A DNA stretch of 64,000 nucleotides, taken from Hordeum vulgare subsp. vulgare (lineage: Eukaryota > Streptophyta > Magnoliopsida > Poales > Poaceae). The notes beneath the pieces are model-generated. The model was given only the letters and a program-made list of their open reading frames with translations. It had not been told where the DNA came from and made no database searches. The stretch lies in contig NC_058518.1 of the NCBI RefSeq assembly GCF_904849725.1, positions 510,557,225-510,621,224 of the forward strand, given 5' to 3'. A program made the position numbers and the translations under genes. Below are positions 11,386 to 23,360 of this stretch, piece by piece (within the stretch, counting starts at the first letter, position 1; every line of letters begins with the position of its first letter).

Positions 11386-12895
11386 TGATACGTCTCCAAC
11401 GTATCTATAATTGTTGATGATTTCATGCTATTATCCTGTCAAAGTTTGGATGTTTTATATGCCTTTTATATCTTTTTTGGTACTAACGTGTTAACTCAGT
11501 GCCAAGTGTCAGTTCTTGTTTTTTCCGTGTTTTGACCCTTTGCAGAGGAAGATTTGAAACGGAGTCCAAACGGAATAAAATCCCCGAGAAGATTTTTTCC
11601 GAAACAAAAGAAGATCGGGAGACGTGAGAACCAAGGCAGGGGGTCCCCAGGGACCCCACAAGCCCTCCAGCCACGGACAGGGGGGGAGGCCGGCCCTCAC
11701 GGGCTTGTGGGCCCCCTGGACCTCCTCTGCCCTAGGTTTTGCACCTATATATTCCCTAAAATCCCAGAAAAAATCAGGAGATCATCGAAAATACTTTTCC
11801 GCCGCCGCAAGCTTCTGTCTCCGCAAGATCCCATCTGGGGCACGTTCTGGTGCCCTGCCGGAGGGGGGATCCGGACACGGAGGGCTTCTTCATAAACACC
11901 ATGACCTCTCCGATGATGTGTGAGTAGTTCACCATAGACCTATGGGTCCATAGCTAGTAGCTAGATGGCTTCTTCTCTCTCTTGGATCTTCAATACAAAG
12001 TTCTCCATGATCTTCATGGAGATCTATCCGATGTAACCTTCTTTTACGGTGTGTTTGTCGAGATCCGATGAATTGTGGATTTATGATCAGATTATCTATG
12101 AATCTTATTTGAGTTTCTTCTGATCTCTCTTATGCATGATTTCATATCCTTGTAATTCTCTTCGAGTTGTGGGTTTTGTTTGGCCAACTAGATCTATGAT
12201 TCTTGCAATGGGAGAAGTGCTTGGTTTTGGGTTCATACCGTGCGGTGACCTCCCTAGTGACAGAAGGGGTAGCAAGGCACACATCATGTTGTTTCCATCA
12301 AGGGTGAAAAGATGGGGTTTTCATCATTGGTTTGAGATTATCCCTCTACATCATGTCATCTTGCTTAAGGCGTTACTCAGTTCGTCATGAACTCAATACA
12401 CTAGATGCATGCTGGATAGCGGTCGATGTGTGGAGTAATAGTAGTAGATGCAGAAAGTATCGGTCTACTTGTCTCGGATGTGATGCCTATATGTATGATC
12501 ATTGCCTTAGATATCATCATGACTTTGCGCGGTTCTGTCAATTAGTCGACAGTAATTTGTTCACCCACCATAATACTTGCTATTTTGAGAAAAGCCTCTA
12601 GTGAACACTATGGCCCCCGGGTCTACTCCACACCATATTTTCAGCCTTACACTTTTACTTCGTTGCACTTTCCGCCTTTAGATCTCACATTGCAATCAAT
12701 CTTGAAGGGATTGACAACCCCTTTAAAGCGTTGGGTGCAAGCTCTTTTGTGTTTGCGCAGGTACTCTGGACTTGACGAGATTCTCCTACTGGATTGATAC
12801 CTTGGTTCTCAAACTGAGGGAAATACTTACTGCTCCTGTGCTACATCACCCTTTCCTCTTCAAGGGAAAAACCAACGCAAGCTCAAGAGACGACA
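11386..12895 (+). repeat. 5' LTR of a second Gypsy element (stub)
   Basis: 1510 bp, starting TGATACGTCTCCAACG and ending CGACA. Ten bases later comes a tRNA-Asp-type primer site, so this is a 5' LTR. Only about 100 bases of interior survive before a different element begins at about 13020. No 3' LTR is seen. Related to, but clearly diverged from, the LTR at 14176-15582. Confidence 0.8.
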
Positions 12896-12905
12896 GAAGA
12901 ATTTC

Positions 12906-12922
12906 TGGCACCATTGCCGGGA
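12906..12922 (+). other. Primer-binding site, tRNA-Asp type
   Basis: TGGCACCATTGCCGGGA, with two changes from TGGCGCCGTTGCCGGGG. Follows the LTR at 11386-12895. Confidence 0.7.
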
Positions 12923-13019
12923 AAGGACTTTTGTTTCCGTAGCACGCCACTCCGAGTATGTCAGCGCGTACTACTTCCACGAACGCCTCTGTGTCATACG
13001 TCTGGTCTTATCGTCATAC

Positions 13020-14175
13020 GTGAGTACGGCCAGATGGGACGGGAGCCGACCGTCCGGCTGGCGACGGGCCAGCCGGCCAGGGCGAATCCCGCTAGTCGGC
13101 CTCGTGTGCGTCGGCTAGACAGGCCGGCTGCCGCCAGCCGACCCGAGGGGGGGGGAGGAGGCGACCCCATAAGTCTTGGAGAAGGGTTTCCTCCGCTTTG
13201 GTACACCCAGGTGCCATATCCCCGTCAGTATCCCCCGAAACCGTTGGGGCCCGAAGGCCTCCAGACGTGGGGTGGGGGGGGAACGGTTTCCCCCTTGCGT
13301 TGGGAGTTGGCGTCGGGGCCGACCAGCCGGCCGGAGCTGGAAGGCGGCGATGTGCCTTCGGGCCGGTTGGAATGGAAGCCGGCCGAGATGAATGTCGGCC
13401 GCGGTCCTACCGGTTGCCGCGGTGCCTCGGGCGCCGCGGCGTCGCTTCGGTCTGGTCGCCGGCCGAGGCGAGGCACGTGTGGGCCGGTGGCGAACTGCGG
13501 GCCCACCACTACCCGCATGACGAGACATCGCTACAGTCCCGGCCTGACATGTCTCAGCCCGCACGTGGATTTATTGTGGCTCCAGGCCGTCGGTTGGGGT
13601 TCCCCGCGCGGTTAATGCGTGCGGGTATCGTGGGTTAGTGGGGGACGTGGGCGTAGCCGGTCCCACGCCCCCACATCTCCTCTGGGGCTTTAAAAAGGGG
13701 AAGGGGGAGGCCGGTTTCGCCATTGCCTCCCCTCACTTTCGCCCCAACTCACCCTCACACCAGAGCTCTCAGCCCCCGTCCTTCCCCCTCTTGACCGCAG
13801 TGCTTGCCGCCATTGTCATTCCTCGGCGTGCCCGCAATGCACACCACCGCCGCTCTTTCCTCCTTCGAGCGTGGTGCCTCCCCGCGGTCGATCGGCTCGG
13901 GGGCCGTTTCTCTCATTTCCTCTTGTCCACTTCCCCACAGGCATTCGACGAGATGGTCGGGATTCCCTCCGGCATGTGGGAGGGCTTGATTGTGGCGGTG
14001 TAGCACATCGACTACCTCCGGCGGACGCGGAAGCTTTCGGCCCCGTAGCTAGTCAAGGCCCGTGCGCCCGGTGATGAGCATGTGCCGGAGCCCCGTGCCG
14101 GCGAGTGTGTCATCTTCGGCACACACTTCCTTGTCGGCTTCGGGCTGCCGGTGAACCTCTTCCTCCGGCAGTTCC
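13020..14175 (+). mobile_element. GC-rich Gypsy-type fragment, promoter and start of first ORF
   Basis: A GC-rich block unlike its neighbours. A TATA-like CTTTAAAAAGGGG lies at ~13688, followed by a CT-rich leader. The end carries protein similarity (13944-14175). It starts abruptly inside the leader of the preceding element and is cut on the right by the LTR at 14176. Several long open frames on both strands here reflect base composition, not genes. Confidence 0.55.
13944..14175 (+). pseudogene. Transposase_28-like ('putative gypsy-type transposon') N-terminal fragment
   Basis: Frame 3 reads MVGIPSGMWEGLIVAV, a stop at 14001-14003, HIDYLRRTRKLSAP, another stop (TAG near 14046), then GECVIFGTHFLVGFGLPVNL up to the inserted LTR. 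The segment GECVIFGTHFLVGFGLP is typical of the upstream protein found in Tat-lineage grass Gypsy elements and annotated as Transposase_28. Two internal stops and truncation by the LTR make it a remnant. Assignment is from memory of the family. Confidence 0.5.
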
Positions 14176-15582
14176 TGATACGTCTCCAACGTATCTATAA
14201 CCTATTAATCTAGAGCCTTGTGCCAGTTTCTGTTTTATTTCATGTTTTTGAGTATTGCAGATAATGAATATTAAACGGAGTCCAAATGGAATAAAATCTT
14301 TGGAATGATTTTTCTTGGACCAGAAAAAACCCAAAAGACTTGGAGTAGGGAGCAGGACACCCGCCGGGAGGCCACAAGCCTGCAGGGCGCGCCCCCTGGC
14401 TTGTGCCCCCCTGTAGGTCTCCTAACCCTAATCTTCGTCCTATAAATTCCCAAATATCCCCCATTGCTAAAGGGAGCCACGAAAATACTTTTCCGCCGCT
14501 GAGAGCCTGTGTTCCCGTGAGATCCAATTTGGGAGCCTTTTCCGGTAATCTGCCGGAGAGGGAATTGATCACAGAGGGCATCTACATCAATTCCATTGCT
14601 GCTCCAATGATGCGTGAGTAGTTCACCACAAACCTACGGGTCCATAGCTAGTAGCTAGATGGCTTCTTCTCTCTCTCTTTGTTCTTCAATACCATGTTCT
14701 TCATGATCTTCATGGAGATCTATCCGATGTAATACTCTTTTGCGGTGTGTTTGTCGAGATCCGATGAATTGTGAGTTTATGTTCAGATTATCCATGAATA
14801 TTATTTGAATCTCTGCTGTATTCTTATATGCATGGTTTCATATTTTAGCAAGTCTCTTCAAGTTATTGGTTTGGTTTGGCCAACTAGATTGGTAATTCTT
14901 TCAATGGGAGAAGTGCTTAGTTTTGGGTTCAATCTTGCGATGTCCTCACCCAGTGACAAAGTAGGGGTACCGAGGCACGTATTGTATTGTTGCCATCGAG
15001 AATAAAAAGATGGGGTTTTCATCATATTGCTTGAGTTTATCCCTCTACATCATGTCATCTTACTTAATGCGTTACTCTGTTCTTCATGAACTTAATACTC
15101 TAATGACAACTATATGCATAATCATTGCCTTGGATATCTTCATAACTATTCGCTTTTCTATCAATTGCTCGAGAGTAATTTGTTCACCCACCGTATTATT
15201 TTCCTTTATGACAGAAGCCTCTAGTGAAACCTATGCCCCCGGGTCTATTTTCCATAGTATACTTTCAGATCTATAAACCAAAATACCAAAAATATTTTGC
15301 TGAATTTATTTACTTTCGTTTTACTTTCAGATCAATCAATCTTTTATATCTATCTCTATCAGATCTCATCCTTGCAAATAACTTTGAAGGGATTGACAAC
15401 CCCTTTTTAGCGTTGGGTGCAAGTGTTTGATTGTTTGTGTAGGTACTACGATTGGGGCCTTGCTTGTTCCTCCTACTGGATTGATACCTTGGTTCTCAAC
15501 AAACTGAGTGAAATACTTATCTACTTTGTTGCATCACCCTTTCCTCTTCAAGGGAAAGCCAACACAAGCTCAAGAAGTAGCA
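14176..15582 (+). repeat. 5' LTR of third Gypsy element
   Basis: 1407 bp, TGATACGTCTCCAACG...GTAGCA. Inserted into the Transposase_28-like fragment; the five bases before it are GTTCC. The matching flank cannot be tested because the 3' end is missing. Confidence 0.82.
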
Positions 15583-15593
15583 AGAAGGATTTC

Positions 15594-15611
15594 TGGCGCC
15601 GTTGCCGGGGA
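15594..15611 (+). other. Primer-binding site, tRNA-Asp
   Basis: TGGCGCCGTTGCCGGGGA, 11 bases after the LTR, a full match to the expected tRNA-Asp complement. Confidence 0.88.
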
Positions 15612-15944
15612 GGATAAATAGCAAGATCAAGCGTACCAAGTACCCATCACAAACTCATCTCCTGCATTTACATTATTTGCCTCTCGTTTTCCTCTCCCTC
15701 ACTTCACCAATTTGCCGTTTTATTCGCCTTTTTCTCGCCGGATCTCTTTTTGTCTACTTGTGTTAGCATGTGCCTTCTATTTGCTTGGATCTTTGCTTGC
15801 TAAAAATCTATTGATATGGATCCTCATCCACTTGATAACTTTTCAAGAGGTCCAATTATTATGAACCGATTGCTAGTGAGTTGAGTGTACTTGATTATCT
15901 CCATGGTTTTGCTTGAGATTCATTAATCTGAAAATTGTGATGAA

Positions 15945-16274
15945 GTGATCCACGATGTTTCCTTGAATGAAAAGCATGATCGCAATAATATTGTTAAAAA
16001 TTCTATTAATATCAATTGTGCTAATGATATGCAAACCCACAAGCTTGGGGATGCTATATTTGATGAGTTTTCCATGACCACTACTTATTGCAATGATCAT
16101 GATTGGGGTGATAATGTTTCTTATGATCTTGATAATTTATTTAATACTCTTGATGAATATGACATCGAAAGTGGGTTTAGAAGAGTGTCAAATTTAGGTA
16201 AAAAGAATCCCACATATTTGGAGTGTGTTCAATCTTATGAATTTTCGATAAAAGTGGGTTTGAATAGGTCATGA
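15945..16274 (+). pseudogene. Gag-region-like reading frame of third Gypsy element
   Basis: Encodes 109 residues, acidic and Asn-rich (MIHDVSLNEKHDRNNIVKNS). It is followed in other frames by short pieces such as DCKTLMHVDHENNALCDSYIV and, at 16457-16657, MPMHRKWVRIKYVCH. The pieces look like the decayed single protein of a non-autonomous Gypsy element. I recognise no catalytic domain. The rest of the interior to 17583 is AT-rich and I see no gene in it. Confidence 0.4.
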
Positions 16275-17583
16275 CTTTAGTTAATGTTAATCCCACTACC
16301 TTGGAAGATTGTAAGACTTTAATGCATGTGGATCATGAAAATAATGCATTATGTGATAGCTATATTGTTTAATTTATTCATGATGCTACTGAAAATTACT
16401 ATGAGAGAGGAACATATGCTTTTACATATTGCAATAACATCAAGTTTCTTCTCTATGTGTTGGAAATTTTGAAGTTATACTTGTCTTCCCTTCCTATGCT
16501 AATTGATTCTTGTTCCCACAAAATACCTATGCATAGGAAGTGGGTTAGAATTAAATATGTTTGCCATGTTATTCATGATGCTCTCTTTATGTTTCTATTT
16601 TGTACCTTTATGCGAGGATCATTGAAATCATCATGCCTAGCTAGGGGCGTTAAATAATAGCGCTTGTTGGGAGGCAACCCAATTTTATTTTTATGTTTTT
16701 TGATTTTGCTTCTGTTTTTGAGTTCTGCACACATTATTACCTCTGTAACAATTGTATTTTCTTCTTTTAATTAGTGTTTGATCCAAGTAAGACCTTTGGG
16801 ATGGTCTACAGTGTTTGCTAGTTGATTTTGCTGAAAACAGAAACTTTCGCTCTCAGTCCAAGAATTTTGTAAATTCACTGGAATGTGCTTTTGATCTAAA
16901 TTTGTTACACATGATTTATTTACCAATTTCCCTCATTTTACTAAGTTTTCAGAATTTTTGGAGCTACAGAAGTATTCTAAGTACACATATTGCTACAGAC
17001 TGTTCTGTTTTTGACAGATTCTGTTTTCTTTGTGTTGTTTGCCTATTTTGATGAATCTATGGGTTGTATCGGGGGGTATGAACCATGGAAAGTTGGAATA
17101 TGGTAAATATTACACCAATATAAATAAATAATTAGTTCACAACAGCACCTAAAGTGGTGATTTATTTTTCTTATACTAACGGATCTCATGAGTTTTCTTT
17201 TAAGTTTTGTGTTGTGAAGTTCTCAAGTTTTGGGTAAAGATTTGATGGACTATGGAATAAGGAGTGGCAAGAGCCTAAGCTTGGGGATTCCCAAGGCACC
17301 AAAAGACATATTAAAGGATACCAAAGAGCCTAAGCTTGGGTTTGCCCCGGAAGGCATCCCCTCTTTCGTCTTCAATCCATTGGTTAATTTACTTGAGACT
17401 ATATTTTTATTCACCACATGATATGTGTTTTCCTTGGAGCGTCTTGTATGATATGATTCTTTACTTTTTAGTTTGCCACAATCATCCTTGCTGCACACAT
17501 ATTTTGAGAGAGACACGCTGAATCGTGAATTTATTAGAATATCCATTATGCTTCACTTATATCTTTTGAGCTAGGCAATGTTG

Positions 17584-18100
17584 TGTTGGGGAACGTTGCA
17601 TGGGAAACAAAAATTTTCCTACGCACACAAAGACCTAACATGGTGATGATCATCTACGATAGGAAGATCGGATCCACATACCCTTGTAGATCACTAAGCG
17701 TAAGCGTTAATAAAAGCGGTTGATGTAGTGGTATGTCTTCACGATCCGTCCCACGAACCGTCCCATGATCCGTCCCATGAACCGTCTCGCGATCCGTCCC
17801 ACGATCCATTCCGATCAAGTGTCGAACAGACGGCAGCTCCGCGTTCAGCACACGTACAACTCGATGATGATATCGACCTTCTTGATCTAGCAAGAGATAC
17901 AGAGAAGTAGATGAGTTCTCCGACAGCATGACGGTGCGCCGGTGGTGGTGATGATCTACTCCCGCAGGGCTCCGCCCGAGCTCCGCAGAAATCTTATCTA
18001 GAGGAAGAACTACGTGGTATAGGTTTGAGTTGCACGTGGCAAAAAAAGTTGTGTCTCAAAAGCCCTAAAGTATATATAGGAGGAGGGAGGGGGCAGCCTT
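17584..18100 (-). repeat. Copia LTR fragment, minus orientation, 3' part
   Basis: Begins TGTTGGGGAACG, the reverse complement of an Angela/BARE-type LTR end, and follows that LTR for ~510 bp through its TATATATA region. Then the sequence flips orientation. It carries an expanded 12-bp tandem repeat at 17741-17806. Confidence 0.85.
17741..17806. repeat. 12-bp minisatellite inside the LTR
   Basis: About five and a half copies of a 12-mer close to CGATCCGTCCCA. The other Copia LTRs in the window have only about two to three degenerate units at this point (for example near 27390-27420). Translated, it gives a repeated DPSHEPSH pattern that is not a real protein. Confidence 0.8.
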
Positions 18101-19024
18101 GGTTGGTTACCGAATGTTGTTCGGAGTCCCGGATGAAATCACGGACGTCACGAGGGTTTCCAGAATGGTCCGGAAATGAAGATTGATATATAGGATGACC
18201 TCATTTGATTACCGGAAGGTTTTCGGAGTTACCGGGAATGTACCGGGAATGACGAATGGGTTCCGGGAGTTCACCGGGGGGGGGGGGGGGGCAACCCACC
18301 CCGGGGAAGCCCATAGGCCATAAGGGTGGCGCATCAGCCCTTAGTGGGATGGTGGGACAGCCCAAAAGGGCCCTATGCGCCATACAAAGAAAAATCAAAG
18401 AGAAAAAAAAGGGAGGTGGGAAGGAAGGGAAGGACTCCCACCCACCAAACCAAGTCCAACTCGGTTTGGGGGGGGGGAGCCTTCCCCCCTTGGCTCGGCC
18501 GACCCCCTTGTGGCTCCTTGAGCCCAAAGGCAAGGTCCCCTCCCTCCCACCCATATATACGGAGGTTTTAGGGCTGATTTGAGACGACTTTTCCACGGCA
18601 GCCCGACCACATACCTCCACGGTTTTTCCTCTGGATCGCGTTTCTGCGGAGCTCGGGCGGAGCCCTGCTGAGACAAGGTCATCACCAACCTCCGGAGCGC
18701 CGTCACGCTGCCGGAGAACTCTTCTACCTCTCCGTCTCTCTTGCTGGCTCAAGAAGGCCGAGATCATCGTCGAGCTGTACGTGTGCTGAACGCGGAGGTG
18801 CCGTCCGTTCGGTACTAGATCGTGGGACTGATCGCGGGATTGTTCGCGGGGCGGATCGAGGGACGTGAGGATGTTCCACTACATCAACCGCGTTCACTAA
18901 AGCTTCTGCTGTATGATCTACAAGGGTACGTAGATCACTCATCCCCTCTCGTAGATGGACATCACCATGATAGGTCTTCGTGCACGTAGGAAATTTTTTG
19001 TTTCCCATGTGACGTTCCCCAACA
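18101..19024 (+). repeat. Copia LTR fragment, plus orientation, with exact 3' terminus
   Basis: Starts inside the LTR (GGTTACCGAATGTTG) and runs to the exact LTR end CCCCAACA at 19024. Contains a 16-base G run at 18276-18291 (12 in copy 2). Its last ~490 bp are the inverted partner of 17584-18093. Confidence 0.85.
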
Positions 19025-19430
19025 ACCTGTACAACACCTTTATAGTCACCCAGTTACGTTGTGACGTTTGATAACCCACAAGGTATTCCTCCGGTGTCTG
19101 GGAGTTGCACGATCTCATGGTCATAGGAACAGATACATTGACATGCAATAAATAATAGCAATAAACTGCCACGATCATATACTATGTTTATAGTTTGGGT
19201 CTTGTCCATCACATCATTCTCCCAATGATGTGATCCCGTTATCAAGTGACAACACTTGTTTATGGTCAGGAAACCTTGACCATCTTTGATCAACAAGCTA
19301 GTCAACTAGAGGTTTACTAGGGACAGTGTTTTGTCTATGTATCCACACATGTATATGTGTTTCCAATTAATACAATTATAGCATGGATAATAAACAATTG
19401 TCATGAACAAAGAAATATAATAATAACTAA
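19025..19430 (-). repeat. Copia LTR fragment, minus orientation, 5' part
   Basis: Matches the reverse complement of the first ~400 bp of an Angela-type LTR (compare 28591-29000). The extreme LTR end and the adjoining purine tract are missing: the sequence runs straight into internal Copia sequence, so a short deletion removed the LTR boundary. Confidence 0.75.
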
Positions 19431-21519
19431 TTTGCACTAGAGTCAATAATCTAGTTCACATCACTGTGTGGTTTTAACGAATCCAACACCCATACAGTTC
19501 TGGGTTTTAATTACGTCTTGCTTGTGAGAGAGGTTTTAGTCAACGAGTCTGAACCTTTCAGATCTGTGTGTGCTTTACAAATCTCTATGTTATCCTATAG
19601 ATGCTGCTACTACGTGTTATTTGGAAATATTCCAAATGACTGCTGTACTATACGAATCCGGTTTACTACTCAGAGTTATTCGGATTAGTGTCAAAGCTTG
19701 CATCGACGTAACCCTTTACGACGAACTCTTTAATCACCTTCATCATCGAGAAAAAAAATCCTTAGTCCACTAGTTTACTAAGGATAACTTTGACCGCTGT
19801 TTAGTGATTCAATCCTGGATCACTCTTTGTACCCCTTGACAGACTCATGGCAAGGCACACATCAGGTGCGCTACACAAGATGTCATACTTTAGAGTCTAC
19901 GGCTAAGGCATAGGGGACGACCTTTGTCCTTTCTCTTTCTTCTGCCGTGGTCGGGCTTTTGGGTCTTACTCAAATTCACACCTTACAACACAACCAATAA
20001 CTCCGTCTTTGCTGATCTATTTTTAACCCCTTCAAAAACTTGTCAAGGCATGCATTTCATTGAAAGTACTATTAAGCGTTTTGATCTATCTCTATAGATC
20101 TTGATGCTCAATGTTCAAGTAGCTCTATCCAGGTTTTCCTTTGAAAAACTCCTTTCAAATAACCCTTTATGCTTTACAGAAATTCTATATTACTTCCTTG
20201 ATCTTGTTGGAAACATCCTTGCGACAAGTCGAGCTTTTCTTAATGATGACTTTTCACCATCATCGTTTGTCTTCCTTTTAAAGATCCATCTTTACTTAAT
20301 AGTCTTACGACCATCAAGTAGTTCTTCCAAAGTCTACACTTTGTTTTATACGTGGATCCTTTCTCGGATTTCATGGTCTCCAGCCATTTGCCGGAATCTG
20401 GGCCCACCATCGCTTCTCCATAGCTCGTAGGTTCATTGTTGTTCAACAACATGACCTCCAAGACAGGGTTACCGTACCACTCTGTAGCAGTACATGACCT
20501 TGTCGATCTACGTGGTTCGTAGTAACTTGATCCGAAGCTTAATGATCACTATCATCAGTTTCCACTTCAATTGGTGTAGGCGCCATAGGAACAACTTCCT
20601 GTGCCCTGCTACACATTGGTTGAAGTGACGGTTCAATAACCTCATCAAGTTCCACTACTATCCCACTCAATTCTTTCGAGAGAAACTTTTCCACGAGAAA
20701 GGACCCGTTTCTTGAAACAAACACTTTGCTTCCGGATCTAAGATAGGAGATGTACCCAACTGTTTTGCATATCCTATGAAGATGCATTTATCCACTTTGG
20801 GTTCGAGCTTATCAGACTGAAACTTTTTCACATAAGCGTCGTAGCCCCAAACTTTCAAGAAACGACAGCTCAGGTTTCTCCAAACCATATTTCATACTGT
20901 GTCATCTCAATGGAAATACGCGGTGCCCGATTTAAAGTGAATGCGCTTGTCTCTAATGCATAACACATAAACGATAGTGGTAATTTGATAAGAGACATCA
21001 TAGTATGCACCATATCAAATAGGGCGCGTCTATGACGTTCGGACACACTATCACACTATGGTGTTCTAGGTGGCATGAATTGCGAAACAATTTTCACATT
21101 GTCTTAACTGTGTACCAAAACTCGCAACTCATATATTCATCTCTATGATCATATCGTAGAGAGTGTATCCTCTTGTCACGACGATCTTCACTCTGAAATA
21201 GCTTTGAACTTTTCAATATTTCAGACTTGTGATTCATCAAGTAAATACTCATGAATCTACGCAAGTCATCAGTGAAGTAAAAATAACGATATCCACTCCG
21301 TGCCTCAGCACTTATTGGACTGCACACATCGAAAATGTATTACTTCCAACAAGTTACTCTCTTGTTCCATGTGGTATGTTTTGCATGTCTCAAGTGATTC
21401 AAAATAAAGTGAGTCCAAACGATCCATCCGCATAGAGTTTCTTCATGCGTTTATACCAATAGGTATGGTTTGCTTGTCTCAAACGTTTCAAAAATGAGTG
21501 AGTACAAAGATCCATCAAC
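19431..21519 (-). pseudogene. pol: Minus-strand Copia pol remnant (integrase, RT start)
   Basis: Read on the minus strand from 21519 down: GAG-pre-integrase-like sequence; integrase core at 21327-21094 (YLMNHKSE, IHSLRYDHRDEY, where intact Copia has a RSDxGxEY-type site); integrase C-terminus at 20888-20667 (VWGYDAYVKKFQSDKLEPKVDKCIFIGY in part: DKCIFIGYA); and the start of RT at 20461-20240 (EAMVGPDSGKWLETMKSE). Many stops and frameshifts. RT palm and RNase H are not recognisable in the remaining sequence down to 19431. The forward Angela element was inserted at 21520. Confidence 0.75.
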
Positions 21520-23360
21520 TGTTGGAATTATGCCCTAGAGGCAATAATAAATAATAAATATTTATGGCAATAATAAATATTATAATTCCCGTATCAAGAT
21601 AATCGTTTATTATCCATGCTATAATTGTATTGAATGAAGACTCATTTACATGTGTGGATACATAGACAAAACACCGTCCCTAGCAAGGCTCTAGTTGGCT
21701 AGCCAGTTGATCAAAGATAGTCAGTGTCTTCTGATTATGAACAAAGTGTTGTTGCTTGATAACTGGATCACGTCATTAGGAGAATCACGTGATGGACTAG
21801 ACCCAAACTAATAGACGTAGCATGTTGATCGTGTCATTTTGTTGCTACTGTTTTCTGCGTGTCAAGTGTTTATTCATATGACCATGAGATCATATAACTC
21901 ACTGACACCGGAGGAATGCTTTATGTGTATCAAACGTTGCAACGTAACTGGGTGACTATAAAGATGCTCTACAGGTATCTCCGAAGGTGTTAGTTGAGTT
22001 AGTATGGATCAAGACTGAGATTTGTCACTCCGTGTGACGGAGAGGTATCTCGGGGCCCACTCGGTAATACAACATCACACACAAGCCTTGCAAGCAATGT
22101 GACTTAGTGTAAGTTGCGGGATCTTGTATTACGGAACGAGTAAAGAGACTTGCCGGTAAACGAGATTGAAATAGGTATGCGGATACTGACGATCGAATCT
22201 CGGGCAAGTAACATACCGAAGGACAAAGGGAATGACATACGGGATTATATGAATCCTTGGCACTGAGGTTCAAACGATAAGATCTTCGTAGAATATGTAG
22301 GATCCAATATGGGCATCCAGGTCCCGCTGTTGGATATTGACCGAGGAGTCTCTCGGGTCATGTCTACATAGTTCTCGAACCCGCATGGTCTGCACACTTA
22401 AGGTTCGACGTTGTTTATGCGTATTTGAGTTATATGGTTGGTTACCGAATGTTGTTCGGAGTCCCGGATGAGATCACGGACGTCACGAGGGTTTCCGGAA
22501 TGGTCCGGAAATGAAGATTGATATATAGGATGACCTCATTTGATTACCAGAAGGTTTTCGGAGTTACCGGGAATGTACCGGGAATGACGAATGGGTTCTG
22601 GGAGTTCACCGGGGGGGGGGGGGGCAACCCACCCCGGGGAAGCCCATAGGCCATAAGGGTGGCGCATCAGCCCTTAGTGGGCTGGTGGGACAGCCCAAAA
22701 GGGCCCTATGCACCATACAAAGAAAAATCAAAGAGAAAGAAAAAAAGGGAGGTGGGAAGGAAGGGAAGGACTCCCACCCACCAAACCAAGTCCAACTCGG
22801 TTTGGGGGGGGGGACCCTTCCCCCCTTGGCCCGGCCGACCCCCTTGGGGCTCCTTGAGACCCAAGGCAAGGTCCCCTCCCTCCCACCTATATATACGGAG
22901 GTTTTAGGGCTGATTTGAGACGACTTTTCCACGGCAGCCCGACCACATACCTCCACGGGTTTTCCTCTAGATCGCGTTTCTGCGGAGCTCGGGCGGAGCC
23001 CTGCTGAGACAAGGTCATCACCAACCTCCGGAGCGCCGTCACACTGCCGGAGAACTCTTCTACCTCTCCGTCTCTCTTGCTGGATCAAGAAGGCCGAGAT
23101 CATCGTCGAGCTGTACGTGTGCTGAACGCGGAGGTGCCGTCCGTTCGGTACTAGATCGTGGGACTGATCGCGGGATTGTTCGCGGGGCGGATCGAGGGAC
23201 GTGAGGACGTTCCACTACATCAACCACGTTCACTAACACTTCTGCTGTACGATCTACAAGGGTACGTAGATCACTCATCCCCTCTCGCAGATGGACATCA
23301 CCATGATAGGTCTTCGTGCGCGTAGGAAATTTTTTGTTTCCCATGCGACGTTCCCCAACA
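21520..23360 (+). repeat. 5' LTR of forward Angela element
   Basis: 1841 bp, TGTTGGAATTATGCCC...CCCCAACA, the expected length for Angela/BARE/WIS LTRs. Contains a 14-base G run at 22611-22624 and a TATATATA box at 22888-22895, the likely core promoter. The five bases before it are TCAAC. Confidence 0.93.
22888..22895 (+). promoter_or_regulatory. TATA box of Angela 5' LTR
   Basis: TATATATA in a pyrimidine-rich context, ~465 bp before the LTR end. Transcription from here would read the leader and gag and, in copy 1 only, continue into the antisense arm. Confidence 0.5.

Larger units (their letters stand above)
14176..17583 (+). mobile_element. Third Gypsy element, 5' LTR plus non-coding interior, 3'-truncated
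   Basis: LTR 14176-15582, perfect tRNA-Asp primer site 15594-15611, and about 2 kb of AT-rich interior that ends where a Copia LTR begins at 17584. The interior lacks RT or integrase, so the element was probably non-autonomous or is truncated. GAGCCTAAGCTTGGG occurs twice, at ~17267 and ~17326. Confidence 0.75.

Noticed and set aside
12914..13615. Long open frames on both strands in the GC-rich block (for example 233 residues plus, 149 residues minus)
   Set aside because: Explained by high GC content and few stop codons. The frames change between copies with one-base G-run differences, as expected for non-coding DNA.
11386..15582. Interpretation of the two TGATACGTCTCC LTRs as the 5' and 3' LTRs of one element
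   Set aside because: Both are followed by a tRNA-Asp primer site, so both are 5' LTRs, and they differ in length and sequence.
17728..17910. Open frame with repeated DPSHEPSH pattern resembling a repeat protein
   Set aside because: It is the 12-bp minisatellite in an LTR read in frame; no start context or conserved flank.
18201..18767. 188-residue minus-strand open frame (and 22606-23103, 56534-57088, 60929-61426)
   Set aside because: They are antisense readings of Copia LTRs that cross long G runs. The same frame recurs in every LTR copy and its length depends on the G count.
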